Assembly (NCBI GenBank): GCA_963749575.1
Contig: CAVVNM010000013.1
Span: 558,001-622,000 of the forward strand
Direction of reading: 5' to 3'
From: JAMXLO01 sp963749575
Lineage (GTDB): Bacteria; Pseudomonadota; Alphaproteobacteria; Acetobacterales; Acetobacteraceae
DNA: 64,000 nt
Made by a program: the position numbers and the translations under genes
Shown: piece after piece, positions 54,763 through 63,615 of the stretch
Layout of the letters: every line of letters starts with the position of its first letter
How positions within the stretch are numbered: position 1 is the first letter of the stretch
The notes under the pieces: model-generated
The model's database searches: none
The model's input: the letters and a program-made list of their open reading frames with translations, nothing else
What the model was told of the DNA's origin: nothing

Positions 54763-55233
54763 ATGCGACCATTGCTCGCCGCGGCGCTGCTGGCCATGCC
54801 ACTCGCCGCTTTCGCCGACGAAGCGGGAATCCAGGTCGACCATGTCTGGTCGCGCGCCGCGATGGCCGGTCATGAGGGAGTGGTCTATCTGACCATCACC
54901 GACACTGGCTCGCAGGACACGCTGACCGATGTGACTACGCCGGTCGCGACCAAGGCAGACCTGCATGAGAGCATCAACGATCATGGCGTGATGAAGATGC
55001 GGCCGGTCATGTCTTTGGTGGTCGAACCGGGCAAGCCCGTGAGGCTCGCGCCTGGCGGCTATCACATCATGCTGACGGGTCTGAAGCAGGCGCTGAAGCA
55101 GGGCGACAGCTTTCCGGTCACGCTCAGCTTCGCCAAGGCGGGACAGGTGACGGCCACGGTGACGGTGGAGAAGGCCGGCGCCGCCATGTCCGGCACGGGC
55201 ACCATGCAGATGCCGGGCGGCAAGCAGCCGTGA
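54763..55233 (+). CDS. PCu(A)C copper chaperone
   Basis: Periplasmic Cu(I) chaperone of 156 residues (signal MRPLLAAALLAMPLAAFA). The binding pattern His/Met-X10-Met-X21-His-X-Met is visible as LHESINDHGVMKMRP followed by GGYHIMLTGLK. A Met/Gly-rich tail (MSGTGTMQMPGGKQP) could add copper sites. PCuAC proteins deliver copper to the Cu-A centre of cytochrome oxidase or take part in resistance. Gene spacing: 25 bp after copC. Confidence 0.92.
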   Translation: MRPLLAAALLAMPLAAFADEAGIQVDHVWSRAAMAGHEGVVYLTITDTGSQDTLTDVTTPVATKADLHESINDHGVMKMRPVMSLVVEPGKPVRLAPGGYHIMLTGLKQALKQGDSFPVTLSFAKAGQVTATVTVEKAGAAMSGTGTMQMPGGKQP

Positions 55234-55280
55234 CCGTGCCTCGTCTGGGCCAGCCTGATCGCCGGTTCCCGGAATAGCGC

Positions 55281-57188
55281 ATGAGCACACTCGCGATCAT
55301 CGTCGCACTGTTGCGCGGCACCCATGTCGCAGCGCTGGTGTCGCTGTTCGGCACACTGGTGTTCCTGACGCTCGTGGTGCCGTCCGCCATGGCGGAGGCC
55401 ACCGTCGAAGCGCCACACTTGCGACGGCGGTTGCTGCGTCTTGCATCGATCAGCGCGGCATTCGCGCTGATCGTCGGCGTGGCCTGGATGGTGGCGGAGA
55501 GTGCGGTGATCGCCGGTGCCGACAGTGTCGCGATGACGCTGCACGCCGTGCCGGTGGTCGCGCTGCGGACACAGTTCGGGCAATGGCTGGTGGTCCGCGG
55601 CGTCCTGTTGCTTGTCGTTCTGCCCTTGCTCGGGCCGTGGCGTACCGGCAATGCGATCGCCACGATCCCTGCCGCGGTCGCGCTCGCGATCCAGCCGATG
55701 CTTGGCCACGCCGGAGCGCTCGGCGGTAGTCTCGGCACTACGCTGATCGTGTCGGAGGTCTTGCATCTGCTGGCAGCGGGCGCGTGGCTTGGCGGTCTGC
55801 TGCCGTTGTTCGTCACCACCGGCACATTGGCGCATCGCGCCGCAGCGACCGCCTGCCGCAGCTTCACGCCGGTTGGTCTGTCCGCGGTGTTGTTGCTCGG
55901 AGGGACCGCCACGCTGCAGGTGGCGGAATTCATGGGCGGTCTGCCGGGGCTGTTCGGCACCGGCTATGGCCAGGTCGCGCTGGTGAAGCTCGGGCTGTTC
56001 GTCGCGCTGCTGGCGTTGGCCGCGCTCAATCGCCTGGCGCTCACTGATCGGCTCGCAAGAGCCGCAGCGGACGCCGCGCGGCGGCACATGCGCATATCTG
56101 TCGCCGCCGAGGCGCTGCTGGGCACGCTTGTGGTGCTCGCCGCAGGCTTGCTTGCGTCGCACGCACCAGGCACGCACGAGCAGCCGGTCTGGCCGTTCGC
56201 ATGGCGACCGAGTCTCATGGTCCTGTCTGAACCGGATCTCCGTGGCGAAGTGATCACCGCGCTCGCCGCAGTTGGCGCTGCTGTGCTGCTCGCGATCATC
56301 GGCGTGATCTGGCGACGGGTGCGTTGGCCGGCGTTCACGGTGAGCGCGATCATTGCCGCCCTGGCGATTCCCCATCTCGATCTGCTGTTCGTCACGGCCT
56401 ATCCCACCAGCTTCTTCACGTCGCCGACGGAATTCGCCGCCTCGGCGATCGTGCACGGCGCCAAGCTGTACGCGGCGAACTGCGCTGACTGCCACGGCAT
56501 TGCGGGATACGGCGACGGCCCCGCGGCCAAGGCGCTCCCGCTGCCGCCGGCCGATCTGACCGCAGAACATTTCTGGGCACACAGCGACGGTGAGCTGTTC
56601 TGGTACATTTCGCACGGCTTCGAGGCGCCCGATGGCGCGGTCGCGATGCCTGGTTTCGAGGGTGTGTTGTCGAGCGAGGCCCGCTGGGACCTGATTGACT
56701 ACCTTCGCGCGCACAACGCCGGCGTCAGCATGCGAACCACCGGCAAATGGTCACATCCGCTGCCCATGCCACAGTTCGACGTGGCATGTGCCGGCGGACG
56801 CACGATGGACCTGGACGATCTGCGCGGGCGGATGGCGCGGATTGTTGCGGAACAGCAAGATGATGCGGCGGCTCCGGTTTCGTCGGCTGGAACCGGCATC
56901 GTGACGATCATACTTGCCAGGCAGCGGCCTCTTGACCCGGACCCGACGGCCTGCGTGGCACTCGAGCACGAGACCTGGACCGCGTTCGCGATCCTGTCAG
57001 GTGTGCCGGACGATACATTGGCTGGAGAGCAGCTGCTGATCGATCAGAACGCGTGGCTGCGTGCGGCATGGCGGCCGGGGAAGCCTGGAGAGTGGACGAA
57101 CCCGCAGTCGCTCGCTGCCGTTATTGCCGACCTAGCTGCGCACCCGATCGCGGCCGATGCGGGCGGTGGGCATCTGCATCGCCATTGA
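55281..57188 (+). CDS. copD: CopD-domain copper transporter fused to cytochrome c
   Basis: A 635-residue protein. Residues 1-370 hold about nine membrane helices including the CopD domain (IVSEVLHLLAAGAWLGGLLPL). Residues about 385-480 are a periplasmic cytochrome c with CADCHG (Cys401, Cys404, His405) and the distal Met region AMPGF. A C-terminal part of about 120 residues has no recognised domain. CopD moves copper across the inner membrane; the haem domain suggests reduction of Cu(II) during import, as inference. It ends the copper operon. Confidence 0.9.
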   Translation: MSTLAIIVALLRGTHVAALVSLFGTLVFLTLVVPSAMAEATVEAPHLRRRLLRLASISAAFALIVGVAWMVAESAVIAGADSVAMTLHAVPVVALRTQFGQWLVVRGVLLLVVLPLLGPWRTGNAIATIPAAVALAIQPMLGHAGALGGSLGTTLIVSEVLHLLAAGAWLGGLLPLFVTTGTLAHRAAATACRSFTPVGLSAVLLLGGTATLQVAEFMGGLPGLFGTGYGQVALVKLGLFVALLALAALNRLALTDRLARAAADAARRHMRISVAAEALLGTLVVLAAGLLASHAPGTHEQPVWPFAWRPSLMVLSEPDLRGEVITALAAVGAAVLLAIIGVIWRRVRWPAFTVSAIIAALAIPHLDLLFVTAYPTSFFTSPTEFAASAIVHGAKLYAANCADCHGIAGYGDGPAAKALPLPPADLTAEHFWAHSDGELFWYISHGFEAPDGAVAMPGFEGVLSSEARWDLIDYLRAHNAGVSMRTTGKWSHPLPMPQFDVACAGGRTMDLDDLRGRMARIVAEQQDDAAAPVSSAGTGIVTIILARQRPLDPDPTACVALEHETWTAFAILSGVPDDTLAGEQLLIDQNAWLRAAWRPGKPGEWTNPQSLAAVIADLAAHPIAADAGGGHLHRH

Positions 57189-57349
57189 TCGCGGTTGCCG
57201 GTGGCGTCGCAGGGCATGGCAATTCTGCACCGGAAAGGAGCTTTGTTGGAGCGTCGATGCGCGCTTCACGAACCATCAGCGCATTGGCCGCTGCCGCCGC
57301 ATCTGAAATACTGCGTCGTCAGCGGACCAGGAACGCGAGGGGGCCAACA

Positions 57350-57928
57350 GTGCCGGGAGGCAGACCGAACCGCCTGATCATCGGCATCTCCGGCGCGTCC
57401 GGCATCATCTACGGGATCCGTCTGCTTCAAGTCCTGCGCAACACGCCGATCGAAACACACCTGGTGATCTCGCGCGCCGCGGAGATCGCGCTGGCACACG
57501 AGACCAGCCGCAAGGTGGCCGAAGTGAAGGCCATGGCCGATGTGCATTATGCCGCCAGCGACATCGGCGCCGCCATTTCCAGCGGTTCCTACCGGACCGA
57601 GGGCATGATCGTGGCACCCTGCTCGATCCGCTCGATGTCGGAGATCGCCAGCGGCGTCACCGCCTCGCTGCTGACGCGGGCCGCCGATGTGGTGCTGAAG
57701 GAGCGTCGTCGGCTGGTGCTGATGGTGCGCGAGACGCCGCTGCACACCGGCCATCTGCGCACCATGCTGGCACTGTCCGAAATGGGCGCGGTCATTGCGC
57801 CGCCGGTGCCCGCGTTCTACGCCCAGCCGCAGAGCGTGGACGACATGGTTGACCAGACCGTGGGGCGCGCGCTCGACCTGTTCGGCATCGAGACGGGCCT
57901 GGTACGCCGCTGGCGGGAGGAGGACTGA
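57350..57928 (+). CDS. ubiX: Flavin prenyltransferase UbiX
   Basis: Makes prenylated FMN for UbiD-type decarboxylases. From the GTG at 57350 (MPGGRPNRLIIGISGASG) the product is 192 residues, the family length; GAGGGGG lies upstream. Motifs are GISGASGIIYGIRLL, IVAPCSIRSMSEIASG and RETPLHTGHLRTM. Its stop overlaps the UbiD-family start (TGATG), a strict operon pair. An open frame extends upstream but has no good start. Confidence 0.92.
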   Translation: MPGGRPNRLIIGISGASGIIYGIRLLQVLRNTPIETHLVISRAAEIALAHETSRKVAEVKAMADVHYAASDIGAAISSGSYRTEGMIVAPCSIRSMSEIASGVTASLLTRAADVVLKERRRLVLMVRETPLHTGHLRTMLALSEMGAVIAPPVPAFYAQPQSVDDMVDQTVGRALDLFGIETGLVRRWREED

Positions 57929-59238
57929 TGCGCCGCTATCTCGACACGCTGCTGGCCGAGCACCGCGTTCGCGTGGTGGAACGCGAGGTGTCCGGTCAAT
58001 TCGAACTCGCCGCGGTCACCCAGCGCTCGCAGCGCGAAAGCGACGCGCCGCTGCTGTTCCGCCGCGTCGCCGGCTCGCGCTATCCGGTGATGACCAACGT
58101 CTTCGGCAGCCGCCCGCGGCTGACGAAAATGCTTGGCGGCAACACGAGTTTCTGCAAGCGCTGGTTGGAGATCATGGCAACGCCGGTGATTGCGCCGGTG
58201 GAGGTAGCCGAACCGAACGACCTGGAGGAGATCCGGCTGTCCGATCTGCCGCAGGTCACCTATTTCGAGCTCGATGCCGGCCCCTATCTGACCGCCGGCG
58301 TCTATTTGGCGAACGAGCCGGACACCAAGGTGCCGAACCTGTCGTTCCATCGTGCCCAGATCATCAGCGACACCGAACTGCGCATCCGGCTCGGCGGTCC
58401 GCACGACCTCACACGCTACCAGGCAAAAGCGGAGGCACGCGGCGAGGCGTTGGACGTTGCCATCATGCTTGGCCCGCCGCCCGAACTGGTGCTCGCCGCC
58501 GCCGCGCCGATCGCGTACGACGAAAGCGAGCTGGAGGTAGCCGGCCGGCTTGCCGGGCGAGCTCTGCCGATGCGCCGGTGCCGCACCGTTCCACTGTCGG
58601 TGCCGGCGGAGACCGAGATCGTCATCGAGGGCCGCATCCTGCCCAACGTGCGGCGACCTGAGGGGCCGTTCGGCGAGTTCCTCGGCACCTATGTGCCGGT
58701 CGGTGACAACCATGTACTCGAAATCAGCGCCGTGATCGCCCGACGCGACGCGATCTATCACGCGCTGGTTTGTGGCTCGCCGGAGGACCTGCGGCTGCTC
58801 GAGCTGTCGGTCGCGACACGGGTCTATCAGGCGCTGCTCGCGGCCAAACAACGCGGGATCATCGACGTCGCCTGCGTGCCCAATGTGCTGAGCACGGTGG
58901 TGCAGATCGAGCAGTTGTACGAGGGTCACGCCAGGCAGGTCATGCTGACCGCGATGGGCGCCAACCACGACTTCAACAAGAGCGTCCTCGTGGTGGACGA
59001 TGACGTGGACATCAATGACTTCGACGACGTCTGGTGGGCGTATCTCACGCGTGGTCGCGCCGATGCGCGGGCATTGGTGGTTGCGGACGTGCCTGGATTC
59101 TATCGCGATCCGCACAAGGACTTCTTCGGCCGGCTCGGCATCGACGCCACGGTGCCGTTTGGCCGCAAGCCTGAGTTCCTGCGCAAGCGCATCCCCGGTG
59201 CGGATGCGATCGATCTGGGCCGCTACCTGGCACGCTGA
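57928..59238 (+). CDS. UbiD family prFMN-dependent decarboxylase
   Basis: A 436-residue UbiD-family (de)carboxylase using the prFMN made by the adjacent UbiX. The conserved Glu-containing region RRPEGPFGEFLGTY, the N-terminal VMTNVFGSR and SFHRAQIIS fit the family. The pairing with ubiX outside a ubiquinone operon suggests action on an aromatic or alpha,beta-unsaturated acid rather than 4-hydroxy-3-polyprenylbenzoate. The following ABC importer may bring in that substrate (inference from position). Confidence 0.9.
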   Translation: MRRYLDTLLAEHRVRVVEREVSGQFELAAVTQRSQRESDAPLLFRRVAGSRYPVMTNVFGSRPRLTKMLGGNTSFCKRWLEIMATPVIAPVEVAEPNDLEEIRLSDLPQVTYFELDAGPYLTAGVYLANEPDTKVPNLSFHRAQIISDTELRIRLGGPHDLTRYQAKAEARGEALDVAIMLGPPPELVLAAAAPIAYDESELEVAGRLAGRALPMRRCRTVPLSVPAETEIVIEGRILPNVRRPEGPFGEFLGTYVPVGDNHVLEISAVIARRDAIYHALVCGSPEDLRLLELSVATRVYQALLAAKQRGIIDVACVPNVLSTVVQIEQLYEGHARQVMLTAMGANHDFNKSVLVVDDDVDINDFDDVWWAYLTRGRADARALVVADVPGFYRDPHKDFFGRLGIDATVPFGRKPEFLRKRIPGADAIDLGRYLAR

Positions 59239-59240
59239 CG

Positions 59241-60386
59241 ATGCAATTTCCGGCCCTGCTGCTCAACGTGCTCGAGCAGGGCGCGCTGGCAGGTTTCCTC
59301 GCCCTGGGCGTGCTGGTGTCGTTCCGCTTCTTCCGGTTTCCCGATCTGACCGCGGAGGGCAGCTACCCTCTCGGCGGCGCCGTCGCCGCGGCACTGCTGG
59401 TCGCCGGGGCCGGACCGCTACTGGCGACGCTCGCGGCGATCGTCGCGGGCGCGCTCGCCGGCATGGCGACCGCGTTGATCCACACCAAGCTGCGGATCAA
59501 CAACATCATCGCCGGCATCATCGTCATGACGGCGCTGTATACGGTCAATCTGCGCGTAATGGGACGCGCCAACATCTCGTTGCTTGCGGTGAAGACGGTG
59601 TTCGATCAGGCGACCGCGGCGCTGGGCGCCACGGAAACAGCGGTGACCATCGCGCTCACGTTGTTGCTGCTGACGCTGGCCGGTACGGCGCTTGCCTGGT
59701 TCATGCACACCGATCTCGGCCTCGCGGTGCGCGCGACCGGCGAGAACGAGGCGATGATCCGATCGCTCGGCGTGGACACCGATCGCACCAAGCTGATCGG
59801 CCTCGGGCTGTCCAATGGCGCGATCGCGCTGTCGGGCGCGCTGGTGGCGCAGGACCACGGCTTTGCCGATATCGGCATGGGCATCGGCATCCTGGTAACC
59901 GGCGCGGCCGCGGTGATGATCGGCGAGGCGCTGTTCGGTGATGGCTCGATCGAGCGCTGGGTGGTCGCGACGATCGTCGGCGTGCTGATCTATCAGTTCC
60001 TGGTGGCGTTGGCGCTGCGGGTCGGTCTGGCGCCGATCGATCTCAAACTGGTCACCGCCGCGCTGCTGCTGCTTGCGCTGGTGCTGCCGCGATTGCGCGC
60101 CGAAGGCCGCTTGATGCTGGGGCTGCACGAGGTCAGCAAGACGTTCAAGACCGGTACCGCCGATGCGGTGCGTGCGCTCGATCGCATCAGCCTCACGCTG
60201 TCAGCAGGTGACTTCGTGACCATCATCGGTTCCAATGGCGCCGGCAAATCGACCTTGCTGAACGCGATCGCGGGCCTCGTATTGCCGGATGCCGGCCGGA
60301 TCGAACTGGATGGCAACGACATCACCTTCGCACCTGTGCATCGAGCGCGGTGCACGGATCGGACGTGTCGCGCAGAATCCGCTTGA
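59241..60386 (+). CDS. ABC transporter permease, read through into the ATPase gene
   Basis: Residues 1-290 are an inner-membrane permease of the BPD_transp_2 group (TrpX-like), with about eight helices (FFRFPDLTAEGSYPLGGAVA, IRSLGVDTDRTKLIGLGLSN). No stop codon separates it from the ATP-binding protein: ATG 60114 (MLGLHEVSKTF) is in the same frame, and translation continues through the Walker A GSNGAGKS until a frameshift leads to a stop at 60386. It starts 3 bp after the ubiD stop. Either a natural permease-ATPase fusion has decayed or the permease stop was lost. Confidence 0.8.
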   Translation: MQFPALLLNVLEQGALAGFLALGVLVSFRFFRFPDLTAEGSYPLGGAVAAALLVAGAGPLLATLAAIVAGALAGMATALIHTKLRINNIIAGIIVMTALYTVNLRVMGRANISLLAVKTVFDQATAALGATETAVTIALTLLLLTLAGTALAWFMHTDLGLAVRATGENEAMIRSLGVDTDRTKLIGLGLSNGAIALSGALVAQDHGFADIGMGIGILVTGAAAVMIGEALFGDGSIERWVVATIVGVLIYQFLVALALRVGLAPIDLKLVTAALLLLALVLPRLRAEGRLMLGLHEVSKTFKTGTADAVRALDRISLTLSAGDFVTIIGSNGAGKSTLLNAIAGLVLPDAGRIELDGNDITFAPVHRARCTDRTCRAESA

Positions 60387-60913
60387 GAGCACCTGTGCGT
60401 CGATGTCGATCGCTGAGAACCTGGCAATGGCAGCGCAACGTGGCGGCGCGCGCGGCCTGCGGCGGGCGGTGACCGCGGCACGGGCGAATGCGTTCCGCAG
60501 CCGCTTGGCGACGGTCGGACTTGGTCTCGAACAGCGGGTAGATGCGCGGATCGGCACGTTGTCCGGCGGACAACGCCAGGCGATTGCGCTGCTGATGGCG
60601 ACCAGCGCCGAACCGCGCCTGCTGTTGCTGGACGAGCACCTGGCGAATCTCGATCCGCGCACGGCTGATGGTGGTGATGGGGTTGACCGGGCGGCTGATA
60701 GCGGCAGGCGAGCTGACCACGCTGATGGTGACGCACAACATGACCGAGGCGATCCGCTGGGGCAATCGGCTGGTCATGATGCATGCCGGAAGGATCGTGT
60801 TCGAGGTCGGTGGCGACGAGAAGGCGGCATTGACGGTCGGGGGTCTGATCGATCGCTTCCATGCGGCGATCGGCACGGAGCTGGTCGACGATCGCGTGCT
60901 GCTGGGGTCGTGA
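60114..60913 (+). pseudogene. ABC transporter ATP-binding protein, two frameshifts
   Basis: ATPase of the same importer. Walker A (IGSNGAGKSTLL) is in the permease frame; after an extra base near 60350 it continues ARIGRVAQNPLESTCASMSI and the ABC signature LSGGQRQAIALLM with Walker B LLLLDEHLANLDP (the usual Glu is present). A second extra base near 60667 leads to LTTLMVTHNMTEAIRWGNRL and ends DRVLLGS. Both shifts are +1. No single frame contains the whole catalytic site, so as sequenced the transporter is dead. Confidence 0.8.
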
Positions 60914-60942
60914 GTGAGCGGCCCGCCGACGCGCAACCCCCG

Positions 60943-60990
60943 GTCTGGCAGCATGACAGTGTCTGGCAGCATGACAATGTCTGCATGATG
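60943..60990 (+). repeat. Short 18-bp tandem repeat upstream of the binding protein
   Basis: GTCTGGCAGCATGACAGT (60943-60960) is repeated as GTCTGGCAGCATGACAAT (60961-60978), followed by a partial third copy GTCTGCATGATG. It lies between the broken ATPase and the binding-protein gene, close to where a promoter or leader would be. Confidence 0.6.
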
Positions 60991-61025
60991 AGAAACACTC
61001 ACAGCATGAACTTGGGGGGAATGCG

Positions 61026-62009
61026 ATGCGGCGGGTGGCGATATTTGCGGTGGCGGCGCTTGGCCTGCTCAGCGGCACAGCGGCGGCACAGCAGCCGGGA
61101 CGTGTCTATCGGATCGGCTATACCCAGATCGTCGATCATCCGGCGCTGAATGCCACCCGCAACGGGTTTCTCGACGGGCTGAAGGCGGCGGGGTTTGTCG
61201 AGGGCGGCAACCTGGTATTCGAGTACCAGAACGCCCAGGGCGACGTCGGCAACGCGCGCAACATCGCGGACAAGTTCCTCGCCGACAAGGTCGACCTGAT
61301 GGCGCCCTGCACGACGCCGAGTGCGCAGGCGGCGGTGCGCGTGGCGCGTGGCACGGCCGTGCCGGTGGTATTCGGTTGCGTGACCAACCCGGTCGAGGCC
61401 GGCATCGTCGCGGCACTGGACCAGCCATCCGGCGGCAACGTCACCGGCACCTACGGCTTTCCCCCGGTGGCGCGGATGTTCGACGTGATCCGACAGGTTC
61501 GCCCGGACGCCAGCCGGATCGGCACGATCTACAATGCGGGGGAGAGCAATTCCGCCACGTTCGCCCGGCTCGCCAAGGCGGAGGCCGAACACCGCGGGCT
61601 GACCTGGGTGGAGATCGCGATCAGCGGCAGCGCGGAAGTGAAGACCGCCGTCGAGTCACTGGTAGGCCGGGTGGACGTGTTGCTGATGGGGCAGGACAAC
61701 ACCGTCGCCTCGGCGTTCGATGCAATCGTGAAGACGGCACGTGACAACAGGCTGCCGCTGTTCTCGTTCGATGCAACGGCAGTGGAGCATGGCGCCATCG
61801 CGTCGTTCGGGCAGAACCAGTATCAGACCGGCTTCGACTGGGCGAAGGAGCTTGCGGTGCCGGTGCTGCTGGGGCGTGACCCCGGCACCATCGTGCCGGT
61901 GCCGTACCACGCCTACGATCTGCAACTGAACACCGCGGCGGCGACCGCCATGGGGGTGACGTTGCCGCCGGATCTGATCGCCTCGGCGGCCAAGGTGATC
62001 GACCATTGA
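61026..62009 (+). CDS. ABC transporter substrate-binding protein (ABC_sub_bind/TrpX-like)
   Basis: Periplasmic binding protein of 327 residues with a signal peptide (FAVAALGLLSGTAAAQ). The PF04392-like features are IDHP-type FLDGLKAAGFVEGGN, MAPCTTPSAQAAV and VFGCVTNPVEAGIVA. Together with the permease and the broken ATPase it makes a TrpXYZ-type importer. Ligand unknown; aromatic compounds would fit the neighbouring ubiX/ubiD pair. GGGGGGA lies upstream of the ATG. Confidence 0.88.
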   Translation: MRRVAIFAVAALGLLSGTAAAQQPGRVYRIGYTQIVDHPALNATRNGFLDGLKAAGFVEGGNLVFEYQNAQGDVGNARNIADKFLADKVDLMAPCTTPSAQAAVRVARGTAVPVVFGCVTNPVEAGIVAALDQPSGGNVTGTYGFPPVARMFDVIRQVRPDASRIGTIYNAGESNSATFARLAKAEAEHRGLTWVEIAISGSAEVKTAVESLVGRVDVLLMGQDNTVASAFDAIVKTARDNRLPLFSFDATAVEHGAIASFGQNQYQTGFDWAKELAVPVLLGRDPGTIVPVPYHAYDLQLNTAAATAMGVTLPPDLIASAAKVIDH

Positions 62010-62063
62010 AACCGTGACCCCTACAAACCTAGTCTAGCCGGCTCATTCAGGAACCTGCCCCCA

Positions 62064-63329
62064 GTGTCAGAAGCCATCCAGCTCACCCGCCTCCCCTCCG
62101 GCCTCACCGTCGTCACCGAACGGATGGAGCGGGTGGAGACCGTCTCTCTCGGCGCCTACGTCGCCACCGGCTCCCGCCACGAGCAGGAGGCCGAGAACGG
62201 CGTCTCCCACTTCCTCGAGCACATGGCCTTCAAGGGCACCGAACACCGCTCCGCGGCGCAGATCGCCGAGGAGATCGAGGCGGTCGGCGGCCACATCAAC
62301 GCCTACACCGCGCGCGAGCAGACCGCCTATTACGTGAAGGTGCTGAAGGAGGACACGGCGCTCGCCGCCGACATCATCGGCGACATCCTGACCCACTCCA
62401 CCTTCGAGCCGGAGGAACTGGAGCGCGAGCGCGGCGTGATCCTGCAGGAGATCGGCCAGGCGAACGACACGCCGGACGACATCATCTTCGACCATTTCCA
62501 GGAGCACGCCTACCCGCAGCAGCCGATCGGCCGGCCGGTGCTGGGCTCCGAGGAGGGCATCCGATCGATGCCGCGCACCATGCTGACCGGCTACATGCGC
62601 CGGCACTATTCCGCGCCCAACGTGGTGGTGGCGGCGGCGGGCGCACTGACCCACCAGCAGATGCTCGACCTGGTCAACGTGCACTTCGCCGACCTGCCGA
62701 TCGATCCGGTGCCGGCGATGCTGCCGGCGCGCTACGGCGGCGGCGAGTTCCGCGAGGCGCGCGACCTGGACCAGGTGCACATCGTGCTGGGCTTCCCCTC
62801 GGTCGGCTACGGCGACCGCGACTACTACCCGACGCTGCTGCTCTCCACCCTGCTGGGCGGCGGCATGTCGTCGCGGCTGTTCCAGGAGGTGCGCGAGAAG
62901 CGGGGGCTGGTGTACTCGATCTACTCGTTCAGCGCGCCGTTCCTGGATGGCGGGCTGTTCGGCATCTACGCCGGCACCGGCGAGAGCGAGGCCGAGGAGC
63001 TGATGCCGATCACGCTCGACGAGCTGCGCAAGGTGCAGACCGAGGTGACCGAGGTGGAGCTGGCGCGGGCCCGGGCGCAGGTGAAGGCCAGCCTGCTGAT
63101 GTCGCTGGAGAGCACCGGCAGCCGCTGCGAGCAGCTCGCCCGGCAGTTGCAGGTGTTCGGCCGCGTGGTGCCGACGGCGGAGACGGTAGCCAAGATCAAC
63201 GCGGTGACCACGGCGGATGTCTGCCGTGCCGCGGCCCGGCTGTTCCGCGGCGCGCCGACACTGGCGACGATGGGGCCGGCGGAGAGGGTGCCGGCGCTGG
63301 GGGAGATCGCGGAGAAGCTGGCGGCTTGA
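62064..63329 (+). CDS. M16 family zinc peptidase (pitrilysin/MPP-like)
   Basis: A 421-residue metallopeptidase. The inverted zinc motif HFLEH (HxxEH) is near residue 49 in NGVSHFLEHMAFKGTEHRSA, with the downstream Glu in ERGVILQEIGQ. LLSTLLGGGMSSRLFQEVRE is the second family motif. GTG is the start; no ATG fits. Alphaproteobacterial homologues are close relatives of the mitochondrial processing peptidase beta subunit. No signal peptide, so cytoplasmic. Codon use is strongly GC-biased, like a highly expressed core gene. Confidence 0.93.
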   Translation: MSEAIQLTRLPSGLTVVTERMERVETVSLGAYVATGSRHEQEAENGVSHFLEHMAFKGTEHRSAAQIAEEIEAVGGHINAYTAREQTAYYVKVLKEDTALAADIIGDILTHSTFEPEELERERGVILQEIGQANDTPDDIIFDHFQEHAYPQQPIGRPVLGSEEGIRSMPRTMLTGYMRRHYSAPNVVVAAAGALTHQQMLDLVNVHFADLPIDPVPAMLPARYGGGEFREARDLDQVHIVLGFPSVGYGDRDYYPTLLLSTLLGGGMSSRLFQEVREKRGLVYSIYSFSAPFLDGGLFGIYAGTGESEAEELMPITLDELRKVQTEVTEVELARARAQVKASLLMSLESTGSRCEQLARQLQVFGRVVPTAETVAKINAVTTADVCRAAARLFRGAPTLATMGPAERVPALGEIAEKLAA

Positions 63330-63378
63330 AATCCGCCACTGACGGGCTAACCTTAGCTAAGATTGCACGTGAGCGCAC

Positions 63379-63615
63379 ATGCCGACTGTCAATGTCCATG
63401 CTGCGAAGAGCCAGTTGTCGCGTCTGCTGGATGCGGCGGCGGCGGGTGAGGAGGTCATCATCGCGAAGGCCGGAAAGCCGGTCGCGCGGCTGGTGCCCAT
63501 CGAGCCAAAAAAGGAGCGGCGCAAGTTGGGCACGCTTGCCGGCAAGCTTCATGTACCGGACGACTTCGACGATCCGCTGCCGGACGAAATACTGGCCGAT
63601 TTCGAGGGACGGTGA
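63379..63615 (+). CDS. Type II antitoxin, Phd/YefM family
   Basis: A 78-residue antitoxin with the Phd-type DNA-binding N-terminus (MPTVNVHAAKSQLSRLLDAA, GEEVIIAKAGKPVARLVP) and an acidic, flexible C-terminal tail (DDFDDPLPDEILADFEG) that would wrap the toxin. The stop overlaps the toxin GTG (GTGA), the normal coupling in these modules; the pair should autoregulate through a site upstream of the ATG. Confidence 0.9.
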   Translation: MPTVNVHAAKSQLSRLLDAAAAGEEVIIAKAGKPVARLVPIEPKKERRKLGTLAGKLHVPDDFDDPLPDEILADFEGR

